Shown: positions 53,518-63,998 of the stretch, one piece after another | Numbering within the stretch: the stretch's first letter is position 1 | Layout of the letters: the number at the start of each line of letters is the position of its first letter | DNA from: Bordetella pseudohinzii | Lineage (GTDB): Bacteria > Pseudomonadota > Gammaproteobacteria > Burkholderiales > Burkholderiaceae_B | Assembly: GCF_000657795.2 (NCBI RefSeq) | Contig: NZ_JHEP02000004.1 | Span: forward strand, 248,001 to 312,000 | DNA length: 64,000 nucleotides | Direction: 5' to 3' | Made by a program: the position numbers and the translations under genes | The notes under the pieces: generated by a model | What the model was told of the DNA's origin: nothing | What the model saw: the letters and a program-made list of their open reading frames with translations, nothing else | The model's database searches: none

Positions 53518-54969
53518 ATGAGCACTCGCAAGTTTCGCGGTTTCGGTCTGGTCGCCACGGGCATCGTGGCAGGCATACTGCTGAGCGTGGGCGTCACCGC
53601 GGTCGCACAGCGGGGCAGCCCCTTGCCACTGGACGAATTGCGCCAGCTGACCAATGTCTTTGCCGCGATCAAGAACAACTACGTTGAGCAGGTCGACGAC
53701 AAGACCCTGATCAGCAATGCGATCTCGGGCATGGTGTCCAACCTTGACCCGCATTCGGCCTATCTCGATGCCGACGCCTTCCGCGAGATGCAGACGGCCA
53801 CGCAGGGCGAATTCGGCGGCCTGGGCATCGAGGTCGGCGCCGAAGACGGCTTCGTCAAGGTGATCTCCCCCATCGAAGACACGCCGGCCGCGCGCGCCGG
53901 CATCATGGCCGGCGACCTCATCATCAAGATCGACGACACCCCGACCAAGGGCATGTCGCTCAATGACGCCGTCAAGCTGATGCGCGGCAAGCCCAAGTCG
54001 CCGATCACGCTGACCATCATGCGCGCGGACCGCCCGCAGCCCATCGTGGTCAAGATCGTGCGCGACATCATCAAGGTGCGCAGCGTGCGCAGCAAGATGC
54101 TCGACGACGGCGTGGCCTATGTGCGCATCGCGCAATTCCAGGAAAAAACCGGTCCGGACCTGGCCCGCCACCTGAACGAACTCGGCGCCAAGGGCGCGCC
54201 CAAGGGCCTGGTGCTCGATCTGCGCAACGACCCGGGCGGCCTGCTGACCAGCGCCATCGGCGTGGCGGGCGCCTTCCTGCCGCCCGACGAGCTGGTCGTC
54301 TCCACCGATGGCCGCACGCCGGATTCGCGCCACAAGTATCTGGCCACGCCGTCGGAATTCGCGCGCGGCGAAGGCAATTACCTGAGCGGCCTGCCGGGCT
54401 GGACCAAGACCGTGCCCATGGTGGTGCTGGTCAATGTCGGTTCGGCCTCGGCCTCCGAGATCGTGGCCGGCGCGCTGCAGGATCACAAGCGCGCCAAGGT
54501 GCTGGGCAATCGCACCTTCGGCAAGGGCTCGGTCCAGGTCATCCTGCCGCTGTCCGAAACCACGGCGGTCAAGCTCACCACCTCGCGCTACTTCACGCCC
54601 AGCGGCCGTTCCATCCAGGCCACCGGCATCGAGCCCGACTACGTCGTGGCCGACACGGCCGATGGCGATCTGTTCCGCCTGCCGCGCGAGGCGGACCTGC
54701 AGCGCCATCTGTCCAACCAGCAAAGCCCCAACTCCGAAGTGAAGTCCGATCCCGGCGAGAACCCCGACACGCCCGCGGGCAAGGTGTTCGAGTTCGGCGG
54801 CAAGGACGACTTCCAACTGCTGCAGGCCATCAACCTGCTGCAGGGCAAGCCGGTCCAGAAGGGATCGGCCCGGGCCCAGGCCAAGGCCGATATCAAGCCC
54901 AATGTTTCGGGGACGACCCAGCGCATGACCATCACGCCGTCCGGAGTCGAACCCGCCGGCAAGAAATGA
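53518..54969 (+). CDS. C-terminal processing S41-family peptidase (CtpA)
   Basis: 483 residues: signal peptide or N-terminal anchor (7-31), PDZ domain (about 85-165, FGGLGIEVGAEDGFVKVISPIEDTPAARAGIMAGDLIIKIDD), and the serine/lysine peptidase core with LRNDPGGLLTSAI, GSASASE at 308-314 (catalytic serine) and FGKGSVQ (catalytic lysine). Such periplasmic proteases trim or degrade envelope proteins, including murein-enzyme partners. AGGA lies 7 bp before the ATG. It follows envC and overlaps moeB by 4 bp. Confidence 0.94.
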   Translation: MSTRKFRGFGLVATGIVAGILLSVGVTAVAQRGSPLPLDELRQLTNVFAAIKNNYVEQVDDKTLISNAISGMVSNLDPHSAYLDADAFREMQTATQGEFGGLGIEVGAEDGFVKVISPIEDTPAARAGIMAGDLIIKIDDTPTKGMSLNDAVKLMRGKPKSPITLTIMRADRPQPIVVKIVRDIIKVRSVRSKMLDDGVAYVRIAQFQEKTGPDLARHLNELGAKGAPKGLVLDLRNDPGGLLTSAIGVAGAFLPPDELVVSTDGRTPDSRHKYLATPSEFARGEGNYLSGLPGWTKTVPMVVLVNVGSASASEIVAGALQDHKRAKVLGNRTFGKGSVQVILPLSETTAVKLTTSRYFTPSGRSIQATGIEPDYVVADTADGDLFRLPREADLQRHLSNQQSPNSEVKSDPGENPDTPAGKVFEFGGKDDFQLLQAINLLQGKPVQKGSARAQAKADIKPNVSGTTQRMTITPSGVEPAGKK

Positions 54970-55715
54970 ACGATCAGCAGCTGCTGCGCTATGCCCGGCA
55001 CATCCTGCTCGACGATCTTGGCATCGAAGGGCAGGAACGCTTCCTGGCGGCAAAAGTCCTGATCATCGGCGCGGGCGGGCTGGGCTCGCCCGCGGCGCTT
55101 TACCTGGCCACGGCCGGCATCGGCCACATCACGCTCGTGGACGACGACATCGTCGAGCTGTCCAATCTGCAGCGCCAGATCCTGCACACCACCGCCAGCC
55201 TGGGCCGGCCCAAGGCCGAGTCCGGGCGCGACATGCTGGCGGCCTTCAATCCCGAGATCGAGGTCCAGGCCAGGGTGGAGCGCCTGCAGGGCGAGGCCAT
55301 GGCCCAGGCCGTGGCGGCCGCCGATATCGTCCTGGATTGCTGCGACAACTTCGCCACCCGCCATGCCATCAACCGGGCTTGCGTGCGGCATCGCAAGCCC
55401 CTGGTCTCGGGGGCGGCCATCCGCTATGACGGCCAGGTCAGCACCTATGACCTGCGGCGCGACGACGCGCCCTGTTATCACTGCCTTTTTCCCGAATCCG
55501 ACGAAGCCGAAGACATCAACTGCGCCACCACGGGCGTGCTGGCCCCGCTGGTGGGCATCATCGGCGCCACGCAGGCCGCCGAGGCGCTGAAGCTGGCCGC
55601 GGGCCTGGGCGAGACCCTGGCCGGCCGCCTGCTGCAGCTGGACGTGCGCAGCATGCGATGGCATAGCGTCAACGTGCCCCGCGACCCCGACTGTCCCGTC
55701 TGCCGCCAGCGCTGA
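54966..55715 (+). CDS. moeB: MoeB/ThiF-family sulfur-carrier adenylyltransferase
   Basis: 249 residues, E1-like: LIIGAGGLGSPAALYLATAGIGHITLVDDDIVELSNLQRQILH gives the nucleotide loop and the catalytic Arg; zinc cysteines appear as CYHC and CPVC. There is no rhodanese extension. It adenylates the C-terminal glycine of MoaD (molybdopterin) or ThiS (thiazole). Neither partner is near, and thiC lies 6 kb away, so ThiF function cannot be excluded. ATGA-coupled to ctpA. Confidence 0.88.
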   Translation: MNDQQLLRYARHILLDDLGIEGQERFLAAKVLIIGAGGLGSPAALYLATAGIGHITLVDDDIVELSNLQRQILHTTASLGRPKAESGRDMLAAFNPEIEVQARVERLQGEAMAQAVAAADIVLDCCDNFATRHAINRACVRHRKPLVSGAAIRYDGQVSTYDLRRDDAPCYHCLFPESDEAEDINCATTGVLAPLVGIIGATQAAEALKLAAGLGETLAGRLLQLDVRSMRWHSVNVPRDPDCPVCRQR

Positions 55716-55747
55716 GCCGATCGCCCGCCCAGGCCAGACCGCCAAAA

Positions 55748-55782
55748 GTTATCAGATAACCTGAAATCTTTAGGGCTATAAT
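55748..55782 (+). promoter_or_regulatory. Promoter and operator of the FadR-type regulator gene
   Basis: GTTATC-A-GATAAC (55748-55760) is a perfect odd palindrome lying where the -35 box should be. A consensus TATAAT follows at 55777-55782. The ATG at 55789 is only 6 bp after TATAAT, so transcription should begin at the start codon itself. Self-repression through the palindrome is inferred. Confidence 0.65.
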
Positions 55783-55788
55783 CCGCCC

Positions 55789-56487
55789 ATGCAGACCAGG
55801 ACACTGACCGAGCAGGTCTCCCTCCAATTGGCCGACGAGATCGGCCGCGGCCGATATGCGGTAGGCGACAAACTGCCTTCGGGCCGGGCGCTGGCCGAGC
55901 GCTACGGCGTGAGCGCGGCCGTGATACGCGAGGCGACCGAGCGCCTGCGCGCCCAGGGCCTGGTGCGCACGCGCCAGGGATCGGGATGCACGGTGATTGC
56001 TCGCACGGGCGCGCAGGGTTTTCAGGTGCCGCTGGACGTCGGTCTGGATCGCGCGGCCCTGGGCGCGGTCTACGAACTGCGCATGGACCTGGAGGCGGGC
56101 GCGGCGGCGCTGGCGGCCCGGCGCCGCGATGCGGCCGATCTCCAGGCCATGCAGGCCGCGTTGTCGGCGCTTGAGCGCCATCTCGAAGACCCGGTGCAGG
56201 GCAGCGAGCATGACGTCGCCTTTCACCTGGCGATCGCCAGCGCCACGCACAACGACCACTATCGCCGCCTGCTGCAATACCTCAATCTGCAATTGCGCCA
56301 GGCGGTCACCGCCGCGCGCGCCAATACCGCCCGCCAGCAAGGCCTGGCCCGCGCCGTGCATGGCGAACACATCGCCGTCTTCGAAGCCATACTGGCGGGC
56401 GATGCCGGCGCGGCCCGCGACGCGGCATTGCGCCACCTGCGCAATGCCGCCGGCCGGCTGCAACTCGATCTCTCTCTTACCGCTTGA
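55789..56487 (+). CDS. FadR-subfamily GntR transcriptional regulator
   Basis: 232 residues: winged HTH (LTEQVSLQLADEIGRGRYAVGDKLPSGRALAERYGVSAAVIREATERLRAQGLVRTRQGSG, about 5-65) and an all-helical FCD domain (LRMDLEAGAAALAARR, DVAFHLAIASATHN, HGEHIAVFEAILAGD) with metal-binding His/Asp. FCD regulators sense small organic acids. It is followed 4 bp later by the oxidase gene and so probably regulates its own operon. Confidence 0.92.
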   Translation: MQTRTLTEQVSLQLADEIGRGRYAVGDKLPSGRALAERYGVSAAVIREATERLRAQGLVRTRQGSGCTVIARTGAQGFQVPLDVGLDRAALGAVYELRMDLEAGAAALAARRRDAADLQAMQAALSALERHLEDPVQGSEHDVAFHLAIASATHNDHYRRLLQYLNLQLRQAVTAARANTARQQGLARAVHGEHIAVFEAILAGDAGAARDAALRHLRNAAGRLQLDLSLTA

Positions 56488-56491
56488 AGCC

Positions 56492-57904
56492 ATGAGCCAG
56501 AACACTTTTGCCGAACGCTTGACCGCCGCCCTGGGCCCCGATGTGGTGTTCACGCGGCCCGATGATATTGCTCCCTGGCTTGCCGATTGGCGCGGCATGT
56601 ACAAGGGCCAGGCCCAGGCCGTGCTGCGGCCGCGCACAACCGAAGAGGTCTCGCGCGCCCTGGCCTTGTGCCAGGCCGAAGGCGTGCCGGTGGTGCCGCG
56701 CGGCGGCAATACCGGCCTGTGCGGCGCGGCCACGCCGGACGCCTCGCCGGCCAACGTGGTCCTGAGCCTGGACCGCATGAACGCCATCCGTTCCATCGAC
56801 ACCATCGCCAATACCCTGGTGGCCGAGGCCGGCTGCATCCTCGGCAATCTGCGGCGCGCCGCCCAGGAGGCCGGACGGCTCCTGCCCCTGAGCCTGGCGG
56901 CCGAAGACTCCAGCCAGATCGGCGGCAATGTGGCCACCAATGCCGGCGGCGTCAACGTCGTGCGCTACGGCATGACGCGCGAACTGGTCCTGGGCCTGGA
57001 GGCGGTGCTGCCCACCGGCGAAATCTTCCACGGCCTGCGCACGCTGCGCAAGGACAACACCGGCTATGACCTCAAGCAGCTGCTGATCGGTTCGGAAGGC
57101 ACGCTGGGCGTGATCACCGCCGTGGCGCTGCGGCTGTTTCCGCGCACCGATGTGCGCACGGTCGTCCTGGCCGCGGTGGAATCGCCCGCGCAGGCGCTGT
57201 CGCTCTACGAGCGGTTGTTCCAGGCCTGCGGCGCGCGGCTGCAAGCGTATGAATTCTTCACCGGAGATTGCCTGGACCTGGTGCTGCGGCACGCCGAAGG
57301 CGTGCAGGAGCCTTTTGCCCAGCGCTACCCGGGCTATGTGCTGATGGAGCTGGCCGACACAGAGGACGAAGCCGCCTTGACGGCCCTGCTCGAAAAGGTG
57401 ATCGGCCAGGCGCTGGAAGACGGCCTGTGCCTGGATGCCGCGGTATCGGCCTCGTTGGCGCAGCTGCAGGCCTTGTGGAAGCTGCGCGAGGAAATCTCCG
57501 AGGCGCAGCGCGCCGACGGCCCGCATCTGAAGCACGATGTTTCGCTGCCCATCGAGACAATCCCCGCATTCATGGAAAGCGCCCAGCAAAGGGTGCGGGA
57601 GCTTGATCCCGGCATCCGTTTTTATATCTTCGGGCATTTCGGCGACGGCAATCTACACTACAACCTGTCACGCCCGGAAGGCGCCCCGCGCGAATGGGCG
57701 GCCCGCGACGGCGCGCGCGTGACCGACGCCGTGCTCGACGAGGTCCATCGTTATGGCGGCAGCATCAGCGCCGAGCATGGCATCGGGCAGCTCAAGCGCG
57801 AGCATTTCCTGCATACCAAGGATCCACTGGAGCTGCGCCTGATGGCGGGCATCAAGCGTCTGGTGGATCCGGCCGGGATCATGAATCCCGGCAAACTGCT
57901 GTAA
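56492..57904 (+). CDS. FAD-binding oxidase, D-2-hydroxyacid dehydrogenase (GlcD/D2HGDH) type
   Basis: 470 residues: FAD_binding_4 domain with VVPRGGNTGLCGAATPD, LSLAAEDSSQIGGNVATNAGGVNVVRYGMTRELVLGLEAVLPTGE and DNTGYDLKQLLIGSEGTLGVIT, then the FAD-oxidase C-terminal domain with GHFGDGNLHYNLS and SAEHGIGQLKREHF (metal-binding histidines). Members oxidise D-lactate, D-2-hydroxyglutarate or related D-hydroxyacids. Starts 4 bp after the regulator, 100 bp before an aldehyde dehydrogenase gene; the exact substrate is open. Confidence 0.9.
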   Translation: MSQNTFAERLTAALGPDVVFTRPDDIAPWLADWRGMYKGQAQAVLRPRTTEEVSRALALCQAEGVPVVPRGGNTGLCGAATPDASPANVVLSLDRMNAIRSIDTIANTLVAEAGCILGNLRRAAQEAGRLLPLSLAAEDSSQIGGNVATNAGGVNVVRYGMTRELVLGLEAVLPTGEIFHGLRTLRKDNTGYDLKQLLIGSEGTLGVITAVALRLFPRTDVRTVVLAAVESPAQALSLYERLFQACGARLQAYEFFTGDCLDLVLRHAEGVQEPFAQRYPGYVLMELADTEDEAALTALLEKVIGQALEDGLCLDAAVSASLAQLQALWKLREEISEAQRADGPHLKHDVSLPIETIPAFMESAQQRVRELDPGIRFYIFGHFGDGNLHYNLSRPEGAPREWAARDGARVTDAVLDEVHRYGGSISAEHGIGQLKREHFLHTKDPLELRLMAGIKRLVDPAGIMNPGKLL

Positions 57905-58004
57905 TCCCCACGGCAAGGCGGGCCTTTCGGGGGCCATGCCTTGCGTGGCGGCAATAATAAATCCAGCGGGCCAGGGCCCGCCTCATTCCAAAGGTAGAGA
58001 AGAC

Positions 58005-59435
58005 ATGCATGCGAATTACATCGGCGGCGCCTGGGTGGAAGGCACCGACGCCCGGCCGAATATCAATCCGTCCAATCTGGCCGATGTCATCGGCCACTAT
58101 GCGCAGGCCGATGCCGCGCAGACGCGCCAGGCCATCGACGCCGCCGTCGCCGCATCGCGCGAATGGGCGCATGCCACCGGCCAGCGCCGCGCCGATGTGC
58201 TTGACGCCGCCGGCAGCGAGATCCTGGCGCGCCGCGAAGAGCTGGGCCGCCTGCTGGCCCGCGAAGAGGGCAAGACCCTGCCCGAAGCCATCGGCGAGGT
58301 GGTGCGCGCGGGCAATATCTTCAAGTTCTTCGCCGGCGAAGCCATGCGCATTCCGGGCGAGAAGCTGCCCATGGGCCGCCCGGGCATCGATGCCGAGATC
58401 ACCCGCGAACCCGTGGGCGTGGTGGGCATCATCGCTCCCTGGAACTTCCCCATCGCCATTCCGGCCTGGAAGATCGCGCCGGCCCTGGCCTATGGCAACA
58501 CCGTGGTGTTCAAGCCGGCCGATCTGGTGCCGGGCAGTGCCTGGGCCCTGGCCGAGATCCTCAGCCGCGCCGGGCTGCCCGCCGGCGCCTTCAACCTGGT
58601 GATGGGCCGCGGCACCGTCGTGGGCCAGGCCATCCTGAGCGATGCCCGCGTCAATGCCATCAGCTTCACCGGCTCGGTGTCCACCGGCCGCCGCGTGCTG
58701 GAGGCCGCCATGCCGCGCATGGCCAAGGTGCAGCTCGAAATGGGCGGCAAGAATCCCATGGTCGTGCTGGACGACGCGGACCTCAAGGTGGCCGTCGAGG
58801 CCGCCGTCAACGGCGCTTTCTTCTCCACCGGCCAGCGCTGCACGGCGTCCAGCCGCCTCATCGTGCAAAAAGGCATCTACCCGCGCTTTGTCGAAGCCGT
58901 GAAGGCCCGCCTCGAAGGCCTGAAGATCGATGATGCGCTCCTGCCCGGCACCGACATCGGCCCGGTGGTCGACCAAAGCCAGCTCGACCAGGACCTGAAC
59001 TACATCGCCATCGGCCGCGATGAAGGCGCGCGCCTGGCCGCGGGCGGCGAACGTGTCAAACGCGCCACCGAAGGCTTCTTCCTCACGCCGGCGCTGTTCA
59101 CCGATTGCAGCAACGCGATGCGCATCTGCCGCGAAGAGATCTTCGGGCCTGTCGCCGCCGTCATTCCGGTCGACAGCTTCGAGGAGGCCCTGGCCGTGGC
59201 CAACGACACCGAGTTCGGCCTGTCGGCGGGCATCTGCACCACTTCGCTCAAATACGCCGCGCAGTTCAAGCGCGAAGCCCAGTCCGGCATGGTCATGGTC
59301 AATTGCGCGACGGCCGGCGTGGACTACCACGTGCCCTTTGGCGGCCGCAAGGCGTCGAGCTATGGCCCGCGCGAGCAGGGCCGTTATGCCGCCGAGTTCT
59401 ACACCACGGTCAAGACCGCCTACACGCAGGCCTGA
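58005..59435 (+). CDS. Aldehyde dehydrogenase, alpha-ketoglutarate semialdehyde dehydrogenase-like
   Basis: 476 residues: PWNFPIAIPAWKIAPALAYGNTVVFKPADLVPG (NAD(P) site), FTGSVSTGRRVLEAA, LEMGGKNPMVV (general base Glu) and nucleophile C279 in GQRCTASSR, closing with VDYHVPFGGRKASSYGPREQG. The N-terminus (YIGGAWVEG) and the C-terminus are close to KGSA/2,5-dioxopentanoate dehydrogenases, which form 2-oxoglutarate at the end of sugar-acid or hydroxyproline routes. Substrate is inferred from resemblance only. A strong terminator follows. Confidence 0.88.
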   Translation: MHANYIGGAWVEGTDARPNINPSNLADVIGHYAQADAAQTRQAIDAAVAASREWAHATGQRRADVLDAAGSEILARREELGRLLAREEGKTLPEAIGEVVRAGNIFKFFAGEAMRIPGEKLPMGRPGIDAEITREPVGVVGIIAPWNFPIAIPAWKIAPALAYGNTVVFKPADLVPGSAWALAEILSRAGLPAGAFNLVMGRGTVVGQAILSDARVNAISFTGSVSTGRRVLEAAMPRMAKVQLEMGGKNPMVVLDDADLKVAVEAAVNGAFFSTGQRCTASSRLIVQKGIYPRFVEAVKARLEGLKIDDALLPGTDIGPVVDQSQLDQDLNYIAIGRDEGARLAAGGERVKRATEGFFLTPALFTDCSNAMRICREEIFGPVAAVIPVDSFEEALAVANDTEFGLSAGICTTSLKYAAQFKREAQSGMVMVNCATAGVDYHVPFGGRKASSYGPREQGRYAAEFYTTVKTAYTQA

Positions 59436-59451
59436 GCGCCCGCGCGCGACA

Positions 59452-59481
59452 AAGGCCGCCTCTTTCGAGGCGGCCTTTTTT
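59452..59481 (+). terminator. Intrinsic terminator after the aldehyde dehydrogenase gene
   Basis: AAGGCCGCCTC-TTTC-GAGGCGGCCTT followed by a T-run to 59481: an 11-bp GC-rich stem. It separates the operon from the converging terC-type gene. Confidence 0.92.
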
Positions 59482-59491
59482 CATGGGGCCC

Positions 59492-60475
59492 CTAGCCGGC
59501 TTGCGGTTCGCCGCGGGTCTTCCACAGCGAGTACAGGATGCCGGCGGCGATCAGGCCGAAAGTCACCGACAGCGACAGGGTGGCGGGCACCTTGCCCACC
59601 AGGCCGTGCAGGAAGATCTTGCCGCCGATGAACACCAGCACCAGCGCCAGGGCGTACTTCAGGTAATGGAAGCGGTGTATCAGGGCCGAGAGCGCGAAGT
59701 ACAGCGCGCGCAGGCCCAGGATGGCGAAGATATTGCTGGTGTAGACGATGAAGGGGTCGGTCGTGATGGCGAAGATCGCCGGCACCGAATCCACCGCGAA
59801 CAGCAGGTCCACGAACTCGATCAACACCAGGGCCAGCAGCAGCGGCGTGGCAAAGCGCGTCTTGCGCTGGGTCGCCGGGTCGGTTTCCACCACCGTGAAG
59901 GCGCTGCCGCGCAGGCCGTCGGTCACGCGCATGCGGCGCTTGAGGAACTTGAGGATGGCGTTGTTCTCGATGTCGGGCGCTTCATCCACCATGCGCCACA
60001 TCTTGATGCCGGTATAGACCAGGAAGGCGCCGAACAGATACATCACCCAGCCGAATTGGCTCACCAGCGCCGTGCCCAGGCCGATCATGATGGCGCGCAG
60101 GATGATGACGCCGAGAATGCCCCAGAACAGCACGCGGTGCTGGTAGCGGCGCGGGATGGCGAAGTAGGTAAAGATCAGCGCGATCACGAAGACGTTGTCC
60201 ATGGACAGCGATTTCTCGATCAGAAAGCCCGTGTAATAGGCCATGCTGCTCTCGGCGCCCATCTGCCACCAGATCCAGCCGCCAAAAGCCAGCGCCGCGG
60301 CGATATAGCCGGCCGACAGCAGCAGGCTCTCGCGCACGCCGATCTCGCGTTCTTCTTTGTGCAGCACGCCCAGGTCGAAGGCCAGCAGGGCCACGACCAC
60401 GCCCAGAAACAGCAGCCAGCTCCAGACCGGCGTGCCCAGGAAATCGTTTAGAAAGAAAGTCATCAAGGCATCCAT
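59492..60475 (-). CDS. TerC-family integral membrane protein (Alx-like)
   Basis: 327 residues with about nine hydrophobic segments. Two acidic family motifs are present: FLIEKSLSMDNVFVIALIF and VLIEFVDLLFAVDSVPAIFAITTDPFIVYTSNIFAILGLRALYF. TerC/Alx proteins are linked to tellurite resistance and manganese export or cation homeostasis. ATG 60475 is used; 60499 and 60463 are alternatives. No yybP-ykoY-type leader fits in the 98-bp gap. Divergent from an NhaR-like regulator that may control it. Confidence 0.9.
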   Translation of the reverse strand: MDALMTFFLNDFLGTPVWSWLLFLGVVVALLAFDLGVLHKEEREIGVRESLLLSAGYIAAALAFGGWIWWQMGAESSMAYYTGFLIEKSLSMDNVFVIALIFTYFAIPRRYQHRVLFWGILGVIILRAIMIGLGTALVSQFGWVMYLFGAFLVYTGIKMWRMVDEAPDIENNAILKFLKRRMRVTDGLRGSAFTVVETDPATQRKTRFATPLLLALVLIEFVDLLFAVDSVPAIFAITTDPFIVYTSNIFAILGLRALYFALSALIHRFHYLKYALALVLVFIGGKIFLHGLVGKVPATLSLSVTFGLIAAGILYSLWKTRGEPQAG

Positions 60476-60548
60476 GGCTTCGTCTTGGAAGCCTGCCATC
60501 TTCCGGACTTGGGGTCTGCGTATAAATCAGCCTGAAATTGAGTTATGG

Positions 60549-60563
60549 TTCGAAAAAATCGAA
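60549..60563. promoter_or_regulatory. LysR-type palindrome in the terC-nhaR divergent gap
   Basis: TTCGA-AAAAA-TCGAA, a perfect inverted repeat of T-N11-A form, ends 10 bp before the regulator ATG in a 98-bp divergent region. Binding by the NhaR-like protein is inferred. Confidence 0.5.
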
Positions 60564-60573
60564 GTGAAATCCC

Positions 60574-61467
60574 ATGCTCAACTACCGCCATCTCTACTAT
60601 TTCTGGGCCGTGGCCAAGGAAGGAGGCTTCGCGCGCGCCGCCGAGCGCCTGGACATGGCCATCCAGACCATCAGCGCCCAGGTGCGCGAGCTTGAGCGCA
60701 GCCTGGGGCATCAGTTGCTCAAGCCGGCCGGGCGCGGCGTGGCCCTGACCGAGGCGGGCGAGGCGGCGTTCGCCCGCGCCGAGGAGATCTTCCAGATTGG
60801 CCAGCAGCTGGCCGACGATGTGCGCGCGGCCGCCACCCGGCCCATGATGCGCCTGGCCATAGGCTTGTCCGACGGCATTTCCAAGCTGGCCGTCCATGCC
60901 CTGCTGGGCCCCATCCTGGACACGCCCGACCTGCGCCTGACCTGTCATGACGGCGAGGTCGATGAGCTGCTGGGCGAGCTCACCCGCCATCACCTCGACC
61001 TGGTGCTCACGGGCCAGGGCGCGCCGCCCAATCCCAATCTGCGCCTGACCAGCGAACGCCTGGTCTCCTCGCCGGTGGATTGGTATGGGCCGGCGCGCTG
61101 GGTGCGTCGCGCCGATGTCGCGGCCTTTCCGCGCGCGCTGGCGCGTTTGCCGGTCCTGCTGCCCACCGGGCATTCCGTGTTGCGCCAGACCCTGGACCGC
61201 TGGTTCGAGGAGCAGGGCATCGTGCCGCAGATCGTGGCGGAATTCGAAGACAGCGCCCTCATGGCCGTCTTCGCCGCGCGTGGGCTGGGCGTCTTCCCCT
61301 TGAGCCGCATGGGCGGGGAGGACGTGCGCTTGCTCAATGGCCTGCGCCCCTTGGGCCGCTGCGAGGATGTCCACGAGGAAATCCATGCCATCCGCACCCG
61401 GCGCGGGCAGCAGCATCCGCTGGTGCAGCGCATACTTGCACAAGCCCGGACTTCGGTTTTTTCGTAG
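60574..61467 (+). CDS. nhaR: LysR-family regulator, NhaR-like
   Basis: 297 residues: MLNYRHLYYFWAVAKEGGFARAAERLDMAIQTISAQVRELERSLGHQLLKPAGRGVALTEAG is the NhaR-type HTH with its characteristic LNYHHLYYFW opening; the effector domain includes GVFPLSRMG and HPLVQRIL near the C-terminus. E. coli NhaR responds to sodium and activates the nhaA antiporter. No nhaA is present; the divergent gene is a TerC-family protein, so cation stress is a reasonable signal. A short gap leads to a small membrane protein gene. Confidence 0.88.
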   Translation: MLNYRHLYYFWAVAKEGGFARAAERLDMAIQTISAQVRELERSLGHQLLKPAGRGVALTEAGEAAFARAEEIFQIGQQLADDVRAAATRPMMRLAIGLSDGISKLAVHALLGPILDTPDLRLTCHDGEVDELLGELTRHHLDLVLTGQGAPPNPNLRLTSERLVSSPVDWYGPARWVRRADVAAFPRALARLPVLLPTGHSVLRQTLDRWFEEQGIVPQIVAEFEDSALMAVFAARGLGVFPLSRMGGEDVRLLNGLRPLGRCEDVHEEIHAIRTRRGQQHPLVQRILAQARTSVFS

Positions 61468-61537
61468 TTATCATCCTGTGAGGTCTGGTTTTTCAGGGGT
61501 CTCGACGCCCCTATGCTGGCGTTTTTCCGGAGCTGTC

Positions 61538-61900
61538 ATGAAGAAACTCATCTGGCTGTCCTTTGCCGTGCTGGCCGGCCTTTGGACCCTCGCCATCTGG
61601 CTATTGCTGCGCCTGAGCGACTGGATGCTGGGCGCGGTCGCCCAGGCGAGCCTGCCCGGCGCCGCCGCCCAGGCGCCCGACTGGGCCGGGCCCTGGATGG
61701 ACGGCCCCTGGATGCCCATGCTGCAGCAAATGCTGCTGGAACTGGCCCAGGCGGCCAACGCCGTGCTGCCCATGGCCGGCGGCCTGTCGGCGGTGATCGC
61801 CCTCGTGGCCTGGGTCTTCTGGGGCTGCATCATCTTGGGCCTGCTGGCCGTGGCGGCCTGCCTGCATTGGCTGGCGTCCAGAAAAAAAGCCGCCCCGTGA
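61538..61900 (+). CDS. Small predicted inner-membrane protein
   Basis: 120 residues, two clear hydrophobic segments (about 5-25 and 80-105) flanking a Trp/Met/Pro-rich loop (DWAGPWMDGPWMPMLQQMLLELAQAANAVLPMAGG). CCGGAGC serves as ribosome site 8 bp before the ATG. Positive tail ASRKKAAP suggests both ends in the cytoplasm. Not a family I can name; it may be cotranscribed with nhaR (70-bp gap). The stop codon lies inside the stem of the opposing thiC terminator. Confidence 0.65.
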   Translation: MKKLIWLSFAVLAGLWTLAIWLLLRLSDWMLGAVAQASLPGAAAQAPDWAGPWMDGPWMPMLQQMLLELAQAANAVLPMAGGLSAVIALVAWVFWGCIILGLLAVAACLHWLASRKKAAP

Positions 61901-61910
61901 AGGGGCGGCT
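61882..61910 (-). terminator. Intrinsic terminator for thiC
   Basis: On the minus strand AGCCGCCCC-TTCAC-GGGGCGGCT is followed by a seven-base T-run. It begins 22 bp after the thiC stop and reaches into the last codons of the small membrane protein gene on the other strand. Confidence 0.9.
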
Positions 61911-61931
61911 CCAGGGACCGTGGCCGGCCGC

Positions 61932-63998
<2,067 letters not shown>

